Source of the DNA: Geobacteraceae bacterium
GTDB taxonomy: Bacteria; Desulfobacterota; Desulfuromonadia; Geobacterales; Geobacteraceae
Assembly: GCA_025356035.1 (NCBI GenBank)
Contig: JANXYN010000172.1
Location: forward strand, 1-53,620
Direction of reading: 5' to 3'
Length of the DNA: 53,620 nucleotides
Part shown: positions 8,763-21,944 of the stretch, one piece after another
Numbering within the stretch: position 1 is the stretch's first letter
Layout of the letters: every line of letters begins with the position of its first letter
Program-made: the position numbers and the translations under genes
Notes under the pieces: generated by a model
Seen by the model: only the letters and a program-made list of their open reading frames with translations
The model's database searches: none
Told to the model about the DNA's origin: nothing

Positions 8763-10346
8763 TCACTCCTTGACCAACTTGTTGATATAATACTGCTGGG
8801 CAATGGTCAGGATATTGTTGACCATCCAGTAGAGCACCAGACCCGCCGGGAAGTTAAGGAACATGACGGTGAACACTACCGGCAGGAACATCATCATCTT
8901 GGCCTGCACCGGATCCATGTTCGTCGGCGTCATCTTCTGCTGGAGGAACATGGTGCCACCCATGATGATCGGGGTAATGTAGTATGGGTCCTTCGCTGCC
9001 AGGTCGTGGATCCAGAACATGAACGGGGAGTGGCGCAATTCGATGGAATACATGAGGGCATTATAGAGCGCGATGAACACCGGGAACTGGATCAGCATGG
9101 GGAGACAGCCGCCGAGCGGATTGACTTTGTGGGTCCGGTAGAGTTCGAACATCGCCTTGTTCATCGCTTCTTTATCGTTTTTATACTTCTCCTTCAACTC
9201 CGCCATCTTCGGTTGCAGCTTCTGCATATCCTTCATGGAGGTATAGCTTTTATGGGTCAGGGGAATGAACAGGACCTTGATGATCAGGGTGATGATGATG
9301 ATCGCCAGGCCATAGTTATGCACATACTTGTAAAAGAACTTCAATACCGAGAGAAGCGGTTTGGCGATGACCGAAAACCACCCCAGGTCGAGGGACCGTT
9401 CCAGACTGTGCCCCTGGGCCTTCATGATATCCAGATCCTTTGGCCCGAAATACATGCCGTAGGCAACCGTAACAGTTTCACCGGGATTGACCGTTACGGC
9501 CGGGGAAGCGATAATCGACTCAACATAGTTACGGGAAGTATTCTGGATATTCACCGTCCGGATGCTGTCCCGCTCGGCCGTTACCGCAGCAAGGAAGTAT
9601 TTGTCGGCAAAGCCACTCCACGCGATGTTTGTCTCATATTTTTTCGCCTCTTTTGCCAGCTTATCGATCTTGTCGGCATGAAGCTTATCATCAGTGACGG
9701 TGACCGCGCCATTTGCCTCGAATCTGCTGAATTTATCAAGGGGCACTGTCCTGTAAGGGAAAACGGTCTGCAGCGTCCCGGACAATGGCTGGGAACCGCC
9801 GTTGGTCAGCTGGTAGGTCAACCCAATGCCGTAGCTGTCACCGGAAAAAGTATAGACCTTTTTGAAAAAGAGTCCCTGGGGAGAGGTGAGGGTGAACTCC
9901 AGCCGTTGCTTCTCTCCTCGGACAAGCTTGAACCCCTCGGCGCTCGCATGATAAAGAGCGCCCCGCTCCACGCCAAAACCGACGGCGGCACTCTGCAGTG
10001 CAAAGTTCTCGGCATTATCCTCGGCGACCAGGGACACCGCCTTACTATGAGGATCAGCGGTCTCGGTGTACTTCTTCAGTACGAAGCGTTTAAGGGCAGC
10101 ACTCTGACTGGTAAATACCGCCGTATAGTCTTCGGTTTCCACCGTGATATCTTTGGCCGCCGCAGCTGGTAACAATCTTGGTACTTTAACAGCTGCGGCA
10201 ACAGGCGTCGCAACCGGACGAGCCGAGCTCAACTGTGCCTGGGGAGGCGCCTGAACCGGCTTAGTCGATGGAACAGAGAAAAAATACGTCCAGACAGAAA
10301 ATACCGCGAGCGATAACACGATGGCCAATAAAGCTCTTTTTTCCAT
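8763..10346 (-). CDS. yidC: membrane protein insertase YidC
   Basis: YidC/Oxa1 inserts and folds inner-membrane proteins, alone or with SecYEG. The 527 residues match Gram-negative YidC. There is an N-terminal membrane anchor (about 5-25), an Ala/Pro-rich linker, a large periplasmic beta domain to about 330, then the conserved insertase core. The core begins at FYKYVHNYGLAIIIIT and includes KLQPKMAELKEKYK and NPLGGCLPMLIQFPVFIALY. The ATG at 10346 has GAGGAG upstream. It follows yidD by 17 bases in the rpmH-rnpA-yidD-yidC order seen in many bacteria. Confidence 0.97.
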   Translation of the reverse strand: MEKRALLAIVLSLAVFSVWTYFFSVPSTKPVQAPPQAQLSSARPVATPVAAAVKVPRLLPAAAAKDITVETEDYTAVFTSQSAALKRFVLKKYTETADPHSKAVSLVAEDNAENFALQSAAVGFGVERGALYHASAEGFKLVRGEKQRLEFTLTSPQGLFFKKVYTFSGDSYGIGLTYQLTNGGSQPLSGTLQTVFPYRTVPLDKFSRFEANGAVTVTDDKLHADKIDKLAKEAKKYETNIAWSGFADKYFLAAVTAERDSIRTVNIQNTSRNYVESIIASPAVTVNPGETVTVAYGMYFGPKDLDIMKAQGHSLERSLDLGWFSVIAKPLLSVLKFFYKYVHNYGLAIIIITLIIKVLFIPLTHKSYTSMKDMQKLQPKMAELKEKYKNDKEAMNKAMFELYRTHKVNPLGGCLPMLIQFPVFIALYNALMYSIELRHSPFMFWIHDLAAKDPYYITPIIMGGTMFLQQKMTPTNMDPVQAKMMMFLPVVFTVMFLNFPAGLVLYWMVNNILTIAQQYYINKLVKE

Positions 10347-10363
10347 GGCTGCTCCTCAAAAAC

Positions 10364-10576
10364 TTATTTAACAGGGTCAAATCCGCCGGGATGAAACGGA
10401 TGGCATTTCGTCAAGCGCACAATAGTATACCAGCTACCCCGGAAAAAACCGTGCTTTTCCAGGGATTGAAGGGAATATTGAGAACAGGAGGGGTAGAAAC
10501 GACAGGAAGATCCCAGGAAGGGGGAGATACATCGCTGATACGTAATAATACACGCCATGGCAAATTTGTTAAGCAT
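10364..10576 (-). CDS. yidD: membrane protein insertion efficiency factor YidD
   Basis: YidD is a small amphipathic inner-membrane-associated protein that aids YidC-dependent insertion. The 70-residue product carries the family core [19 protein letters not shown] followed by [12 protein letters not shown], with three conserved cysteines, and the C-terminal [13 protein letters not shown]. It overlaps the end of rnpA by 8 bases, a common arrangement that suggests coupled translation. Length is usual for the family. Confidence 0.95.
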   Translation of the reverse strand: MLNKFAMACIITYQRCISPFLGSSCRFYPSCSQYSLQSLEKHGFFRGSWYTIVRLTKCHPFHPGGFDPVK

Positions 10577-10925
10577 CTGGGGTCTGCTGTCCGCGTAAAA
10601 CTCGGTCTAACTCCCTGCACAGATCGGCATACACAAGGAGGGCTGCTCCCTTTTTGGCGATTACGTTACAATCCTTCTCCCCAAAAAAAGGTTTGTGCAG
10701 CCGATAATACTCTCGGATCAACCGCTTAACCCGATTCCGCTGAACCGCATTGCCCACCTTTTTGCTGACGGTAATGCCGATTCTGCCCAGGGGACGCTGT
10801 GGGGTAGTACAGACAATCAGAAAATGCAAGGTGTGGATTTTGCGCCCAGCATGGGAAAGCCGGAGGTAATCGGCCCTGGTTAAGAGCCGCTCAGCCTTGG
10901 TAAACCGGTGGCAGACGCCGACCAC
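10569..10925 (-). CDS. rnpA: ribonuclease P protein component
   Basis: RnpA is the protein subunit that helps the RNase P RNA bind pre-tRNA leaders. The 118 residues include the N-terminal [17 protein letters not shown] segment and the signature [18 protein letters not shown] at about 56-73, whose Arg/Lys residues contact RNA. The likely start is GTG at 10925, two bases after the rpmH stop codon, giving tight coupling to rpmH. An internal ATG is not evident near the N-terminus. The gene overlaps yidD at its 3' end. Confidence 0.95.
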   Translation of the reverse strand: MVGVCHRFTKAERLLTRADYLRLSHAGRKIHTLHFLIVCTTPQRPLGRIGITVSKKVGNAVQRNRVKRLIREYYRLHKPFFGEKDCNVIAKKGAALLVYADLCRELDRVLRGQQTPDA

Positions 10926-10927
10926 TA

Positions 10928-11077
10928 CTACTTGGCAGCGATGGAGACTGCCAACCTTTTGCGCCCCTTGGCACGACGACGTTTTATCACCAAACGGCCA
11001 TTTTTTGTGGACATCCGAACAAGAAAACCGTGGGTTCTTTTTCTGCTGGTGTTACTGGGTTGAAAGGTCCTTTTCAT
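10928..11077 (-). CDS. rpmH: 50S ribosomal protein L34
   Basis: A 49-residue protein, [18 protein letters not shown] continuing to [16 protein letters not shown] and ending IAAK. This is unmistakably ribosomal protein L34, a basic protein in the large subunit. It runs from ATG at 11077, with GAGGAG 7-8 bases upstream, to TAG at 10928-10930. The length is slightly above the common 44-46. It is the first gene of the leftward rpmH-rnpA-yidD-yidC-mnmE-mnmG-rsmG operon and is divergent from dnaA, the classic origin arrangement. Confidence 0.96.
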   Translation of the reverse strand: MKRTFQPSNTSRKRTHGFLVRMSTKNGRLVIKRRRAKGRKRLAVSIAAK

Positions 11078-11131
11078 GGCTATATCTCCTCATCAATGCA
11101 GGTAAAATTGTCGACAGTAAGTAAAGGATTA

Positions 11132-11161
11132 CTATTAACCACATCAGCCGGGGAAAGTCAA
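11132..11161 (-). promoter_or_regulatory. predicted sigma-70 promoter of the rpmH operon
   Basis: On the minus strand TTGACT (11156-11161) is followed after 18 bases by TAATAG (11132-11137), about 55 bases before the rpmH start. Five of six bases match the -35 consensus, and the -10 is a weaker match. The position is right for the leftward operon. Confidence 0.5.
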
Positions 11162-11162
11162 C

Positions 11163-11193
11163 GGTTATTTTGCCATCGCCACAAAAAATAACC
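11163..11193. repeat. inverted repeat in the rpmH-dnaA intergenic region
   Basis: GGTTATTTT (11163-11171) pairs with AAAATAACC (11185-11193) across 13 bases. It lies just upstream of the predicted rpmH promoter and could be a regulator site or part of the origin structure. No function is established. Confidence 0.4.
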
Positions 11194-11269
11194 TTGCAAA
11201 TTAGAGGGGCCTCTGCTAACCTTCACTACCTCGAAGAGAACGAGTTTGCGACCCCAAAATTTTCATCTC

Positions 11270-11345
11270 AAATTGATCATAACTACCTAATTTCAAAATC
11301 ATATTCTGCTTATCAACAACTGTTGATATCCTTGTGTATAACTTT
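11270..11345. other. putative origin sub-region with DnaA-box-like 9-mers upstream of dnaA
   Basis: An AT-rich stretch directly before dnaA carries TTATCAACA at 11310-11318 and an inverted TGTTGATAT at 11321-11329. It also has TGTGTATAA at 11333-11341, which on the other strand is TTATACACA, a match to TTATNCACA. Clustered boxes next to an AT-rich tract and dnaA are the usual signs of oriC or of dnaA autoregulation. A cumulative GC-skew plot was not possible. Confidence 0.6.
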
Positions 11346-11362
11346 CCTGGATGAGGGTTGAA

Positions 11363-12712
11363 ATGGAAAAGGTTTGGCTTGAAGCCCTCGCAAATATCGA
11401 AAAAGTGCTTACGCCACAGACCTTCATTACCTGGCTCAAACCGCTCAAATTTATCACCGCCAAAAAAGAAACTCTTTATGTGGAGGTGCCGGACAAGTTC
11501 TTCAAGGACTGGATCCGGGATAACTACCTCGCCATGTTGGAAGAGGCGCTAAAAGCACTCACCAATTCAGCCTGCCGGATTGAGCTGAAAACCCCGACTA
11601 AGCAGAAAAAAGAAAAGGAAGCAGACCCCCTCGAACTGGCAGAAGACCAGCAACCAGTGTACCCGCCCCAGGTAAGTACCAACAACGACCCGCTATCCAC
11701 CCTCAACCCGAAATACACCTTCTCCACCTTTGTCTGCGGCGCCAGCAACCAGTTTGCCCATGCAGCAGCCCAGGCGGTGGCAAATAATCCAGCCACCAAT
11801 TACAATCCACTCTTTATCTATGGTGGGGTCGGGTTGGGAAAGACCCACCTGTTGACCGCCATCGGTAACCTTGTGCTTGCCAAAAACCAGAAGGCCCGGG
11901 TTTCCTACTACACCTCAGAAAAGTTTATGAACGAGCTGATCAACTGCCTGCGCTACAACAAGATGGAGCAATTCCGAAATAAGTTCAGAAGTATGGACGT
12001 CCTGCTCATCGATGACGTCCAGTTTATCGCCGGCAAGGAACGAACCCAGGAAGAGTTTTTTCATACCTTCAATTCGCTCTACGAATCCCACAAACAGATC
12101 GTTGTTACCTCGGACAAATTCCCGAAAGATATGCCCGGTCTCGAAGAGCGCCTCCGCTCAAGATTCGAATGGGGTCTAATCGCCGACATCCAACCGCCAG
12201 ACATCGAAACCAAGGTTGCCATTCTCAAAAAAAAGGCGGAGATCGCCAAGATCCATCTCCCCGATGACGTGGGCCTGTTTCTGGCCACCAGTTCCTCCAC
12301 CAACGTCAGAGAACTGGAAGGGATGCTGATTCGGCTCGGTGCCTATGCGAGTCTCACTGGCAACGCCATTTCGCTCGGGATGGCACGGGACGTCCTTAAA
12401 GACATTATCGTCGATAAGAGCAAAGATATCACCATCGAGATGATCCAAAAGCACGTTGCCGAAAACTATAATATCAAAGTTTCCGAAATGAAATCCGAAA
12501 AACGGATCAAAACGCTGGTTGTGCCTCGCCAGATTGCCATTTACCTTTGCCGCGAACTTACCAAGGCCTCCTATCCCGAAATCGGCGAAAAGTTTGGTGG
12601 CAAAGACCACTCCACCATCATTCATTCGGTTAAAAAAATAGATAAGCTGCTGCTGCAGGACTATGAGCTGAAAAACACCCTGGAAAATCTGCGCAAGGGG
12701 TTGTTAAGTTAA
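11363..12712 (+). CDS. dnaA: chromosomal replication initiator protein DnaA
   Basis: DnaA binds DnaA boxes at the origin and opens the duplex in its ATP form. From the ATG at 11363 the product is 449 residues, starting MEKVWLEALANIEKVL. An ATG at 11351 adds four residues, but GAGGG lies 5 bases before 11363. Domain I (about 1-80) is followed by a short linker. The AAA+ domain shows Walker A GGVGLGKTHLL near 154-164, Walker B LLIDDVQFI, and RLRSRFEWGL. The C-terminal helix-turn-helix includes GGKDHSTIIHSVKKI. It heads the rightward dnaA-dnaN-recF-gyrB-gyrA series. Confidence 0.98.
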   Translation: MEKVWLEALANIEKVLTPQTFITWLKPLKFITAKKETLYVEVPDKFFKDWIRDNYLAMLEEALKALTNSACRIELKTPTKQKKEKEADPLELAEDQQPVYPPQVSTNNDPLSTLNPKYTFSTFVCGASNQFAHAAAQAVANNPATNYNPLFIYGGVGLGKTHLLTAIGNLVLAKNQKARVSYYTSEKFMNELINCLRYNKMEQFRNKFRSMDVLLIDDVQFIAGKERTQEEFFHTFNSLYESHKQIVVTSDKFPKDMPGLEERLRSRFEWGLIADIQPPDIETKVAILKKKAEIAKIHLPDDVGLFLATSSSTNVRELEGMLIRLGAYASLTGNAISLGMARDVLKDIIVDKSKDITIEMIQKHVAENYNIKVSEMKSEKRIKTLVVPRQIAIYLCRELTKASYPEIGEKFGGKDHSTIIHSVKKIDKLLLQDYELKNTLENLRKGLLS

Positions 12713-12937
12713 GCTGTGGTGATGCTGTTAATAACTGCCAGCGGAATGTGAACATTGCCGGCAGCTGTGTATAAGACCTGAGTTATAAAAACACCTGGGC
12801 TGACTTGTTACACAGTAAAAACCTGGTGGTTCACCAGGATAGGATGGTTTTCCACAAATCCACAGCCATCTACTATCTGTTACTAAAAAGCTTTATAACT
12901 ATAAAAGAAGATAAGAACTGTGAATAAAGGAGGTCCG
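12713..12937. other. dnaA-dnaN spacer with DnaA-box-like sites (possible origin part)
   Basis: This 225-base spacer has no gene. Box-like 9-mers are TGTGTATAA at 12766-12774 (TTATACACA on the other strand) and TTTTCCACA at 12848-12856, one base from TTATCCACA. AAATCCACA at 12856-12864 is a third. The 3' part is AT-rich before dnaN. Boxes on both sides of dnaA suggest a bipartite origin like that of some other bacteria; this is inference. Confidence 0.5.
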
Positions 12938-14056
12938 ATGGAGTTCACTATTCAAAAAGATGTATTCTTGAAAGCCTTACAGCGAGTCCAGGGGATCGTA
13001 GAAAAAAGAAATACCATGCCCATCCTCTCCAATGTGCTGATTGAAGCAACCGCGGATCGCATAGAACTGACGGCTACCGACCTGGAAGTAGGCATGAAAT
13101 GTGCCTATACTGCCACCATTGCCATGGAAGGGAGAATCACGGTTTCCGCGAAAAAGCTTTACGAAATCATCAAGGAATTACCCGACAAAGACATCCATTT
13201 TAGTACCAAAGAGAACGACTGGGTTGAAATCCGCTGCGGCAAGGCACATTTCAATATCGTTGGCCTGTCATCGGCTGAATTCCCTTACTTCCCAAAGGTA
13301 AACGAATACAAATTCGTCAAGATAAATAGCAACATCCTCAATGAAATGATTGAAAAAACCGCCTTTGCTATCTGTCATGACGAGACAAAATATAATCTCA
13401 ACGGCATATTTATCAAGTCGCTTGAAACGAACGGTGCCACTGTCTTAAAAATGGTGGCAACCGACGGGCACCGGCTGGCAATCACGGAAAAAGAACTCGA
13501 TGGAGAAGTGAGCGAAGAGCTGAACAAAGGAGTAATCTTCCCGAAAAAAGGTATTTTCGAGATCAAAAAACTGAGCGAGGAAGGAAACTGTGAGTTATTG
13601 CTCGGTTTTCTGGACAACAGCGCCGTGATCAAGAAGGGTGATATGACCGTGGTGATGCGTCTGGTTGATGGGGAATTCCCCGACTATACCCGGGTGGTGC
13701 CAGCAAACAACGACAAATCAATCGCCATCAACCGTGACGATTTTCTCCATTGTCTGAAACGGATGGCGATCCTCTCTAGCGAGAAATACAAGGGGATAAA
13801 ACTCGAACTCCGTACTGGCAGCATGGAAATCTCGTCCAGCAACCCTGAAGTCGGTGATGCCCGGGAAGAAGTCGAGGTAAATTATGCCGGCGAAACCGTA
13901 ACTATTCGCTTTAATGCCCGTTACCTCATCGATGTGCTGTCTGTCCTGCAGGAAGACGAGATCGAGCTGAGCATCAAGGATGATCTCTCTCCAGCCATAG
14001 TGAAACCGGCTGTGGCAAAAGACTTTCTGTCGGTGATCATGCCGATGCGGCTCTAA
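12938..14056 (+). CDS. dnaN: DNA polymerase III beta subunit (sliding clamp)
   Basis: DnaN is the ring-shaped clamp that holds polymerases on DNA. From ATG at 12938 the product is 372 residues with three similar clamp domains. MEFTIQKDVFLKALQRVQGIVEKRNTMPIL is the typical N-terminus, DGHRLAI is in the middle, and the C-terminus PAVAKDFLSVIMPMRL includes the invariant MPMRL tail of the protein-binding pocket. AAAGGAGG at 12926-12933 decides this start over a GTG at 12920. recF follows 57 bases later. Confidence 0.97.
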   Translation: MEFTIQKDVFLKALQRVQGIVEKRNTMPILSNVLIEATADRIELTATDLEVGMKCAYTATIAMEGRITVSAKKLYEIIKELPDKDIHFSTKENDWVEIRCGKAHFNIVGLSSAEFPYFPKVNEYKFVKINSNILNEMIEKTAFAICHDETKYNLNGIFIKSLETNGATVLKMVATDGHRLAITEKELDGEVSEELNKGVIFPKKGIFEIKKLSEEGNCELLLGFLDNSAVIKKGDMTVVMRLVDGEFPDYTRVVPANNDKSIAINRDDFLHCLKRMAILSSEKYKGIKLELRTGSMEISSSNPEVGDAREEVEVNYAGETVTIRFNARYLIDVLSVLQEDEIELSIKDDLSPAIVKPAVAKDFLSVIMPMRL

Positions 14057-14113
14057 GCGAGATCGAGCAGGCGCAGTAAATATAATCATGATAAAGATTA
14101 CAACAAGCCGTGG

Positions 14114-17606
<3,493 letters not shown>

Positions 17607-17649
17607 ACAGCGGTTTTTCTGAAAATATGAAATGACTTGAGGTCTGGTA

Positions 17650-20214
17650 ATGATAGAAAACATGAACAAGATATCCGTCAACATCGAAGACGAAATGAAG
17701 CGGTCGTATATGGACTATGCCATGTCGGTCATTATCGGCCGGGCTCTCCCCGACGTGCGGGACGGCCTGAAGCCGGTACATCGGCGTTGTCTCTACGCCA
17801 TGTACGACATGGGCAACGACTATAACAAGCCATACAAGAAATCGGCCCGCGTAGTCGGCGATGTGATCGGTAAATACCACCCCCACGGTGACACGGCGGC
17901 CTACGATACCATCGTCAGGATGGCCCAGAGCTTCTCGCTGCGCTACCCGCTGGTGGACGGCCAGGGAAACTTCGGTTCGGTGGACGGCGATTCACCGGCC
18001 GCCATGCGTTACACCGAGATCCGGATGAAGCAGCTGGCCCACGAGCTCCTCGCCGACCTGGACAAGGAAACCGTGGATATGGGGGCCAACTACGACGACT
18101 CCCTGCAGGAGCCGCTGGTCTTCCCGGCAAAGTTCCCCAACCTGCTGGTCAACGGCTCATCAGGCATCGCGGTTGGCATGGCCACCAACATCCCCCCCCA
18201 CAACCTGGGGGAGGTGATCGACGGGGTCGTTGCGGTGATAAATAACCCGCAGCTCACCTTCGAGGAGTTGCTGGAGCTGATCCCCGGTCCGGACTTCCCG
18301 ACTGCCGGATACATCTACGGCCGGGAAGGAATCATTCAGGGGTACCGGACCGGCCGCGGCATCATCCAGATGCGGGCCCGGGCCGAGATCGAGACCCACA
18401 AGAAGAGCGAACGCCAGGCGATCATCGTTACCGAGATTCCTTATCAGGTGAACAAGGCCAACCTGATCAGCAAGATCGCTGAACTGGTGCGGGAAAAGAA
18501 GCTGGAAGGGATCTCCGACCTGCGCGACGAATCAGACCGGGAGGGGATGCGGATCGTCATCGAGCTGAAGAAGGACGAAAACCCCCAGATCGTCCTGAAT
18601 CACCTCTACAAACAGACCCAGATGCAGTGCTCCTTCGGCATCAACATGCTGGCCATCGTCAACAACCGGCCAAAGCTCCTGACCCTGCGGGACGCCATCA
18701 ATCACTTTATCGACCACCGCCGGGAAATCATCACCCGCCGCACCATCTTCGAGCTGAAAAAGGCCGAGGCCCGGGCCCATATACTGGAAGGATTCAAAAT
18801 TGCGTTGGATTGGCTGGACGCAGTCATCACCCTGATCAGAGGGTCAAAGACACCAGCGGAGGCCAAGGACGGGCTCATGTCTGGTATCTTCTCCGACGAG
18901 GAGTGGTTGAAGAAGCTGGAGCTTGAACTTCCGGCAAACCATGCCGAATATGCAAAACCTGTCCGGCTTACCGATATTCAGGCCCAGGAAATACTTAATA
19001 TGCGCCTGCACCGCCTGACCGGCCTGGAGCGGGACAAAATCATCACTGAATACCAGGAAATCCTGCGTTTTATCGCTCGCCTTAAGGAGATTCTCGGTTC
19101 GGAGGCGGAAATCCTAAAGATCATTGTCGGCGAGCTGCTGGAGGTGAAGGAGCGGTTCGGCGACCGGCGCCGTACCGAGATTGTCAGCCAGAGTGCCGAG
19201 ATCTCCCTGGAAGACACCATCGTCGAAGAGGACATGGTGGTGACCATCTCCCACAGCGGCTATATCAAACGTAATGCCGTGACCCTTTACCGCGCCCAGC
19301 GCCGTGGTGGCAAGGGAAAGACCGGGATGAAGACCAAGGAAGAGGATTTTGTCGAGCACCTGTTCATCGCCTCTACCAAGGACTACATGCTGTTCTTCAC
19401 CGATGCCGGTAAGGTTTACTGGCTGAAGGTCTACGAGGTGCCGGAAGCAGGGCGTGCGACCCGGGGGAAGGCGATCGTTAACCTGCTCAACCTGGCGGAC
19501 AACGAAAAGATCACGGCGATCCTGCCAGTCAAGGAGTTTGTCGAGGACAAATTCATCATGGTGGCCACCAGGCTCGGGGTGGTAAAGAAGACTGCCCTCC
19601 TCGAATACTCTCACCCACGGGTTGGCGGGATCATCGCCCTGAACCTGGACGAGGGGGACAAGCTGATTTCCGTGTCCCTCACCGATGGGAAGCAGGACGT
19701 GCTGCTGGCGAGCAAGAACGGCAAATCGATCCGCTTCAAGGAGTCGGATGTCCGATCGATCGGCCGGGTCGGCCGCGGGGTACGGGGAATGACCCTCGAG
19801 GAGGATGACCGGGTGATCGGCATGGAGATTTTAAATGAGCAGTTCACCGGCTCCACCCTCTTCACCGTGACCGAAAACGGCTTCGGCAAGCGGACTGAGC
19901 TGTCTGAATACCGTTTGCAGTCCCGCGGCGGTAAGGGGATCATCACCATCAAGACTACCGAGCGGAACGGCTGCGTGGTTGACATCAAGCAGGTCACCGG
20001 TGACTACGATCTGATGCTGATCTCCGACCAAGGGAAAATTCTTCGCATCCCGGTGGCAGGGGTCTCGGTCATCGGCCGCAACACCCAAGGAGTGCGGCTG
20101 ATGGTCACCGAGGAGAACGAGCGGATCGTCGCCGTGGCCAGGCTTGCCGAGAAGGAAGAGGTAGACGAAACGTTGCTGCAGGAGGACGCAGAACCTGCGG
20201 AAGGGGAGGAGTAG
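17650..20214 (+). CDS. gyrA: DNA gyrase subunit A
   Basis: GyrA cuts and rejoins DNA. The 854 residues start [20 protein letters not shown], with GAGG upstream of ATG 17650; ATG 17662 is an alternative. The winged-helix core contains [17 protein letters not shown], where Thr sits at the position of E. coli Ser83, and [10 protein letters not shown] with the catalytic Tyr. The C-terminal pinwheel contains the GyrA box QRRGGKG, which separates gyrase from ParC. An acidic tail ([19 protein letters not shown]) ends the protein. Confidence 0.98.
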   Translation: MIENMNKISVNIEDEMKRSYMDYAMSVIIGRALPDVRDGLKPVHRRCLYAMYDMGNDYNKPYKKSARVVGDVIGKYHPHGDTAAYDTIVRMAQSFSLRYPLVDGQGNFGSVDGDSPAAMRYTEIRMKQLAHELLADLDKETVDMGANYDDSLQEPLVFPAKFPNLLVNGSSGIAVGMATNIPPHNLGEVIDGVVAVINNPQLTFEELLELIPGPDFPTAGYIYGREGIIQGYRTGRGIIQMRARAEIETHKKSERQAIIVTEIPYQVNKANLISKIAELVREKKLEGISDLRDESDREGMRIVIELKKDENPQIVLNHLYKQTQMQCSFGINMLAIVNNRPKLLTLRDAINHFIDHRREIITRRTIFELKKAEARAHILEGFKIALDWLDAVITLIRGSKTPAEAKDGLMSGIFSDEEWLKKLELELPANHAEYAKPVRLTDIQAQEILNMRLHRLTGLERDKIITEYQEILRFIARLKEILGSEAEILKIIVGELLEVKERFGDRRRTEIVSQSAEISLEDTIVEEDMVVTISHSGYIKRNAVTLYRAQRRGGKGKTGMKTKEEDFVEHLFIASTKDYMLFFTDAGKVYWLKVYEVPEAGRATRGKAIVNLLNLADNEKITAILPVKEFVEDKFIMVATRLGVVKKTALLEYSHPRVGGIIALNLDEGDKLISVSLTDGKQDVLLASKNGKSIRFKESDVRSIGRVGRGVRGMTLEEDDRVIGMEILNEQFTGSTLFTVTENGFGKRTELSEYRLQSRGGKGIITIKTTERNGCVVDIKQVTGDYDLMLISDQGKILRIPVAGVSVIGRNTQGVRLMVTEENERIVAVARLAEKEEVDETLLQEDAEPAEGEE

Positions 20215-20246
20215 CCCCGGGTTAGAGCGCCACGCGGAACGTAATC

Positions 20247-21833
20247 ATGAAAACAGCGCCGCTACAACAGCCAAAAAAGGTCGATAAGAGCCTCAAGGAG
20301 CGCCACGGTATCATCAGACTGCTGGAAAGCCTGAAAAAAGAGGATATTACAGTTGGCGAGATCGAGGATATCGGTGCAAAGTTGCAAAAATCGGGGCGGC
20401 GTGCCCTGTTACCCCTGGTCAGAAGGCTCTGGCGGGAAAAAAGCGGCGATCTCATCTCCAAATACACGTATCTGCTCGATTTCTTCGAGGAAGACAATTG
20501 GCTGGAACAACTGATCCGGATGACGTTGCAGCGCAAGGATTTGGATGAGGAAGGGAAAGCGGCGCTGTTGGCCGCTCTGGAGGGGTATGGAGTGGATGTG
20601 AGTGCCCCCCCCTTCGCCAGATTTCTCCAGGACCTGGGTGGTTCACTGCAGCAGACCCTGCCGAAATTACTTGCCAAGGGGGATGAGGGGCTCGTCTGGT
20701 TCATGGAGGAGTTTCTCCAGTTGTCGACCGAGGTCCAGCTCGGGATAGTCAGGTTGTTGCCGACAGTGGTTGCCCCGGAGCTCATCTCGCTGCTGGAGGT
20801 GCTGCTCGGCTTTGATGACCGGGTCATCATCGGCGAGGCTCTGTTGGCGCTGGGAAAAGTCAGGACCGCCGAGGCTTTGGCTACACTGCACGGTTTTCTC
20901 CAGGAGCAGCCGGATCAAGAGCTGCAACAACTCGCCGAGCGGAGCATCAAACGACTGCGGTTTTTGGGAGTGGAGTCGACGGTGTCGATCCCGGCTCCTG
21001 TGTTGCCATTTCATGCCGCTTATCTGGGATTGGTGGATGGTACCGGCAACAGGTCGTTGCTCATCTCTCGCCAGACTGCGGATGATGGGCTGGCACTGCT
21101 GATGCTGCAGATAAATGACGCCTACGGTCTGTGGGACGCTTACGGTTACCGCAATCTGCGTCGCGACAGGTACGAAAAGCGGTTCAACGAGGTGGTGGCG
21201 GAAGAGCGGCTGATTGAAATCAGCACGGAATATGCGATCATGCTGGTCAAAGATGCACTTTGCCAGAGCGGCAAGCAGATGACGCAGCTCCCCGCCCAAT
21301 TTTATGTCGGGCGAGGCATCTTCAGCGGCGTCGACATCGCCCCGGCGCAGTATCTTCCCGCCTTTGGCGGTTGGGATCTTGAATCGATCGCGGCTTCTTC
21401 GCGGTTGGTTGCGGAAAGCGCGCTGCTGCTGGATGATGAGTATTTCGAAGGCTGGTTTTTGATGAATTCGCGGGTCTGCGATTTTGCCGAGGAGCTGCAG
21501 GCTCTGGAAACCAAGAGGGAGCCGTTGGGCCAGGCAAACACTCTGGAAGCCCTGCTCGAAAAGTTTTGCCTGGAACTGGTAACGCCCCACAGCGAAAGGA
21601 TCGTCCGGCGGCTGTTGTTAACCGCGGATTTTTTGCAAAAAACAGGCTGGGAGCCGTTGCTGGTGGAAAGAACCTTGGCTGCAGCATTGAGCATTGCCCC
21701 GTCAAGGCAGTCCCATCATCTCCATCCTTTCCTCAGACGGCTGGCCCTGGAGAGCATCGATCTGGCCGGCGAGGCCCTGGCTGAGGGATATGATCTGCGG
21801 AAGTATGCGGACGATTGGGATTATGAGGAGTGA
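20247..21833 (+). CDS. HEAT-repeat-like protein, function unknown
   Basis: A 528-residue soluble protein without a signal peptide or membrane segment. The first half is Leu-rich with repeating helical pairs, resembling HEAT-type alpha-solenoid. Examples are ALLPLVRRLWREKSGDLI, WLEQLIRMTLQRKDL and ALLALGKVRTAEALATLHGFLQEQ. The second half has mixed sequence with no motif I recognise. It starts 32 bases after gyrA on the same strand, so it could be read through from the gyrase genes. The start at 20247 has only a weak ribosome site. A scaffold or binding role is inferred from fold alone. Confidence 0.75.
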   Translation: MKTAPLQQPKKVDKSLKERHGIIRLLESLKKEDITVGEIEDIGAKLQKSGRRALLPLVRRLWREKSGDLISKYTYLLDFFEEDNWLEQLIRMTLQRKDLDEEGKAALLAALEGYGVDVSAPPFARFLQDLGGSLQQTLPKLLAKGDEGLVWFMEEFLQLSTEVQLGIVRLLPTVVAPELISLLEVLLGFDDRVIIGEALLALGKVRTAEALATLHGFLQEQPDQELQQLAERSIKRLRFLGVESTVSIPAPVLPFHAAYLGLVDGTGNRSLLISRQTADDGLALLMLQINDAYGLWDAYGYRNLRRDRYEKRFNEVVAEERLIEISTEYAIMLVKDALCQSGKQMTQLPAQFYVGRGIFSGVDIAPAQYLPAFGGWDLESIAASSRLVAESALLLDDEYFEGWFLMNSRVCDFAEELQALETKREPLGQANTLEALLEKFCLELVTPHSERIVRRLLLTADFLQKTGWEPLLVERTLAAALSIAPSRQSHHLHPFLRRLALESIDLAGEALAEGYDLRKYADDWDYEE

Positions 21834-21944
21834 GCGGCCGCGCTTGCCGAGCAGCAACCGTGCGGAAGGGCGTTTTTCGTGAGATGGTTTGGCGGCAGAA
21901 CTAGGAGCCGGGGCAATGCGCCTGCAGGCAAAGTGAGGTAAGGA

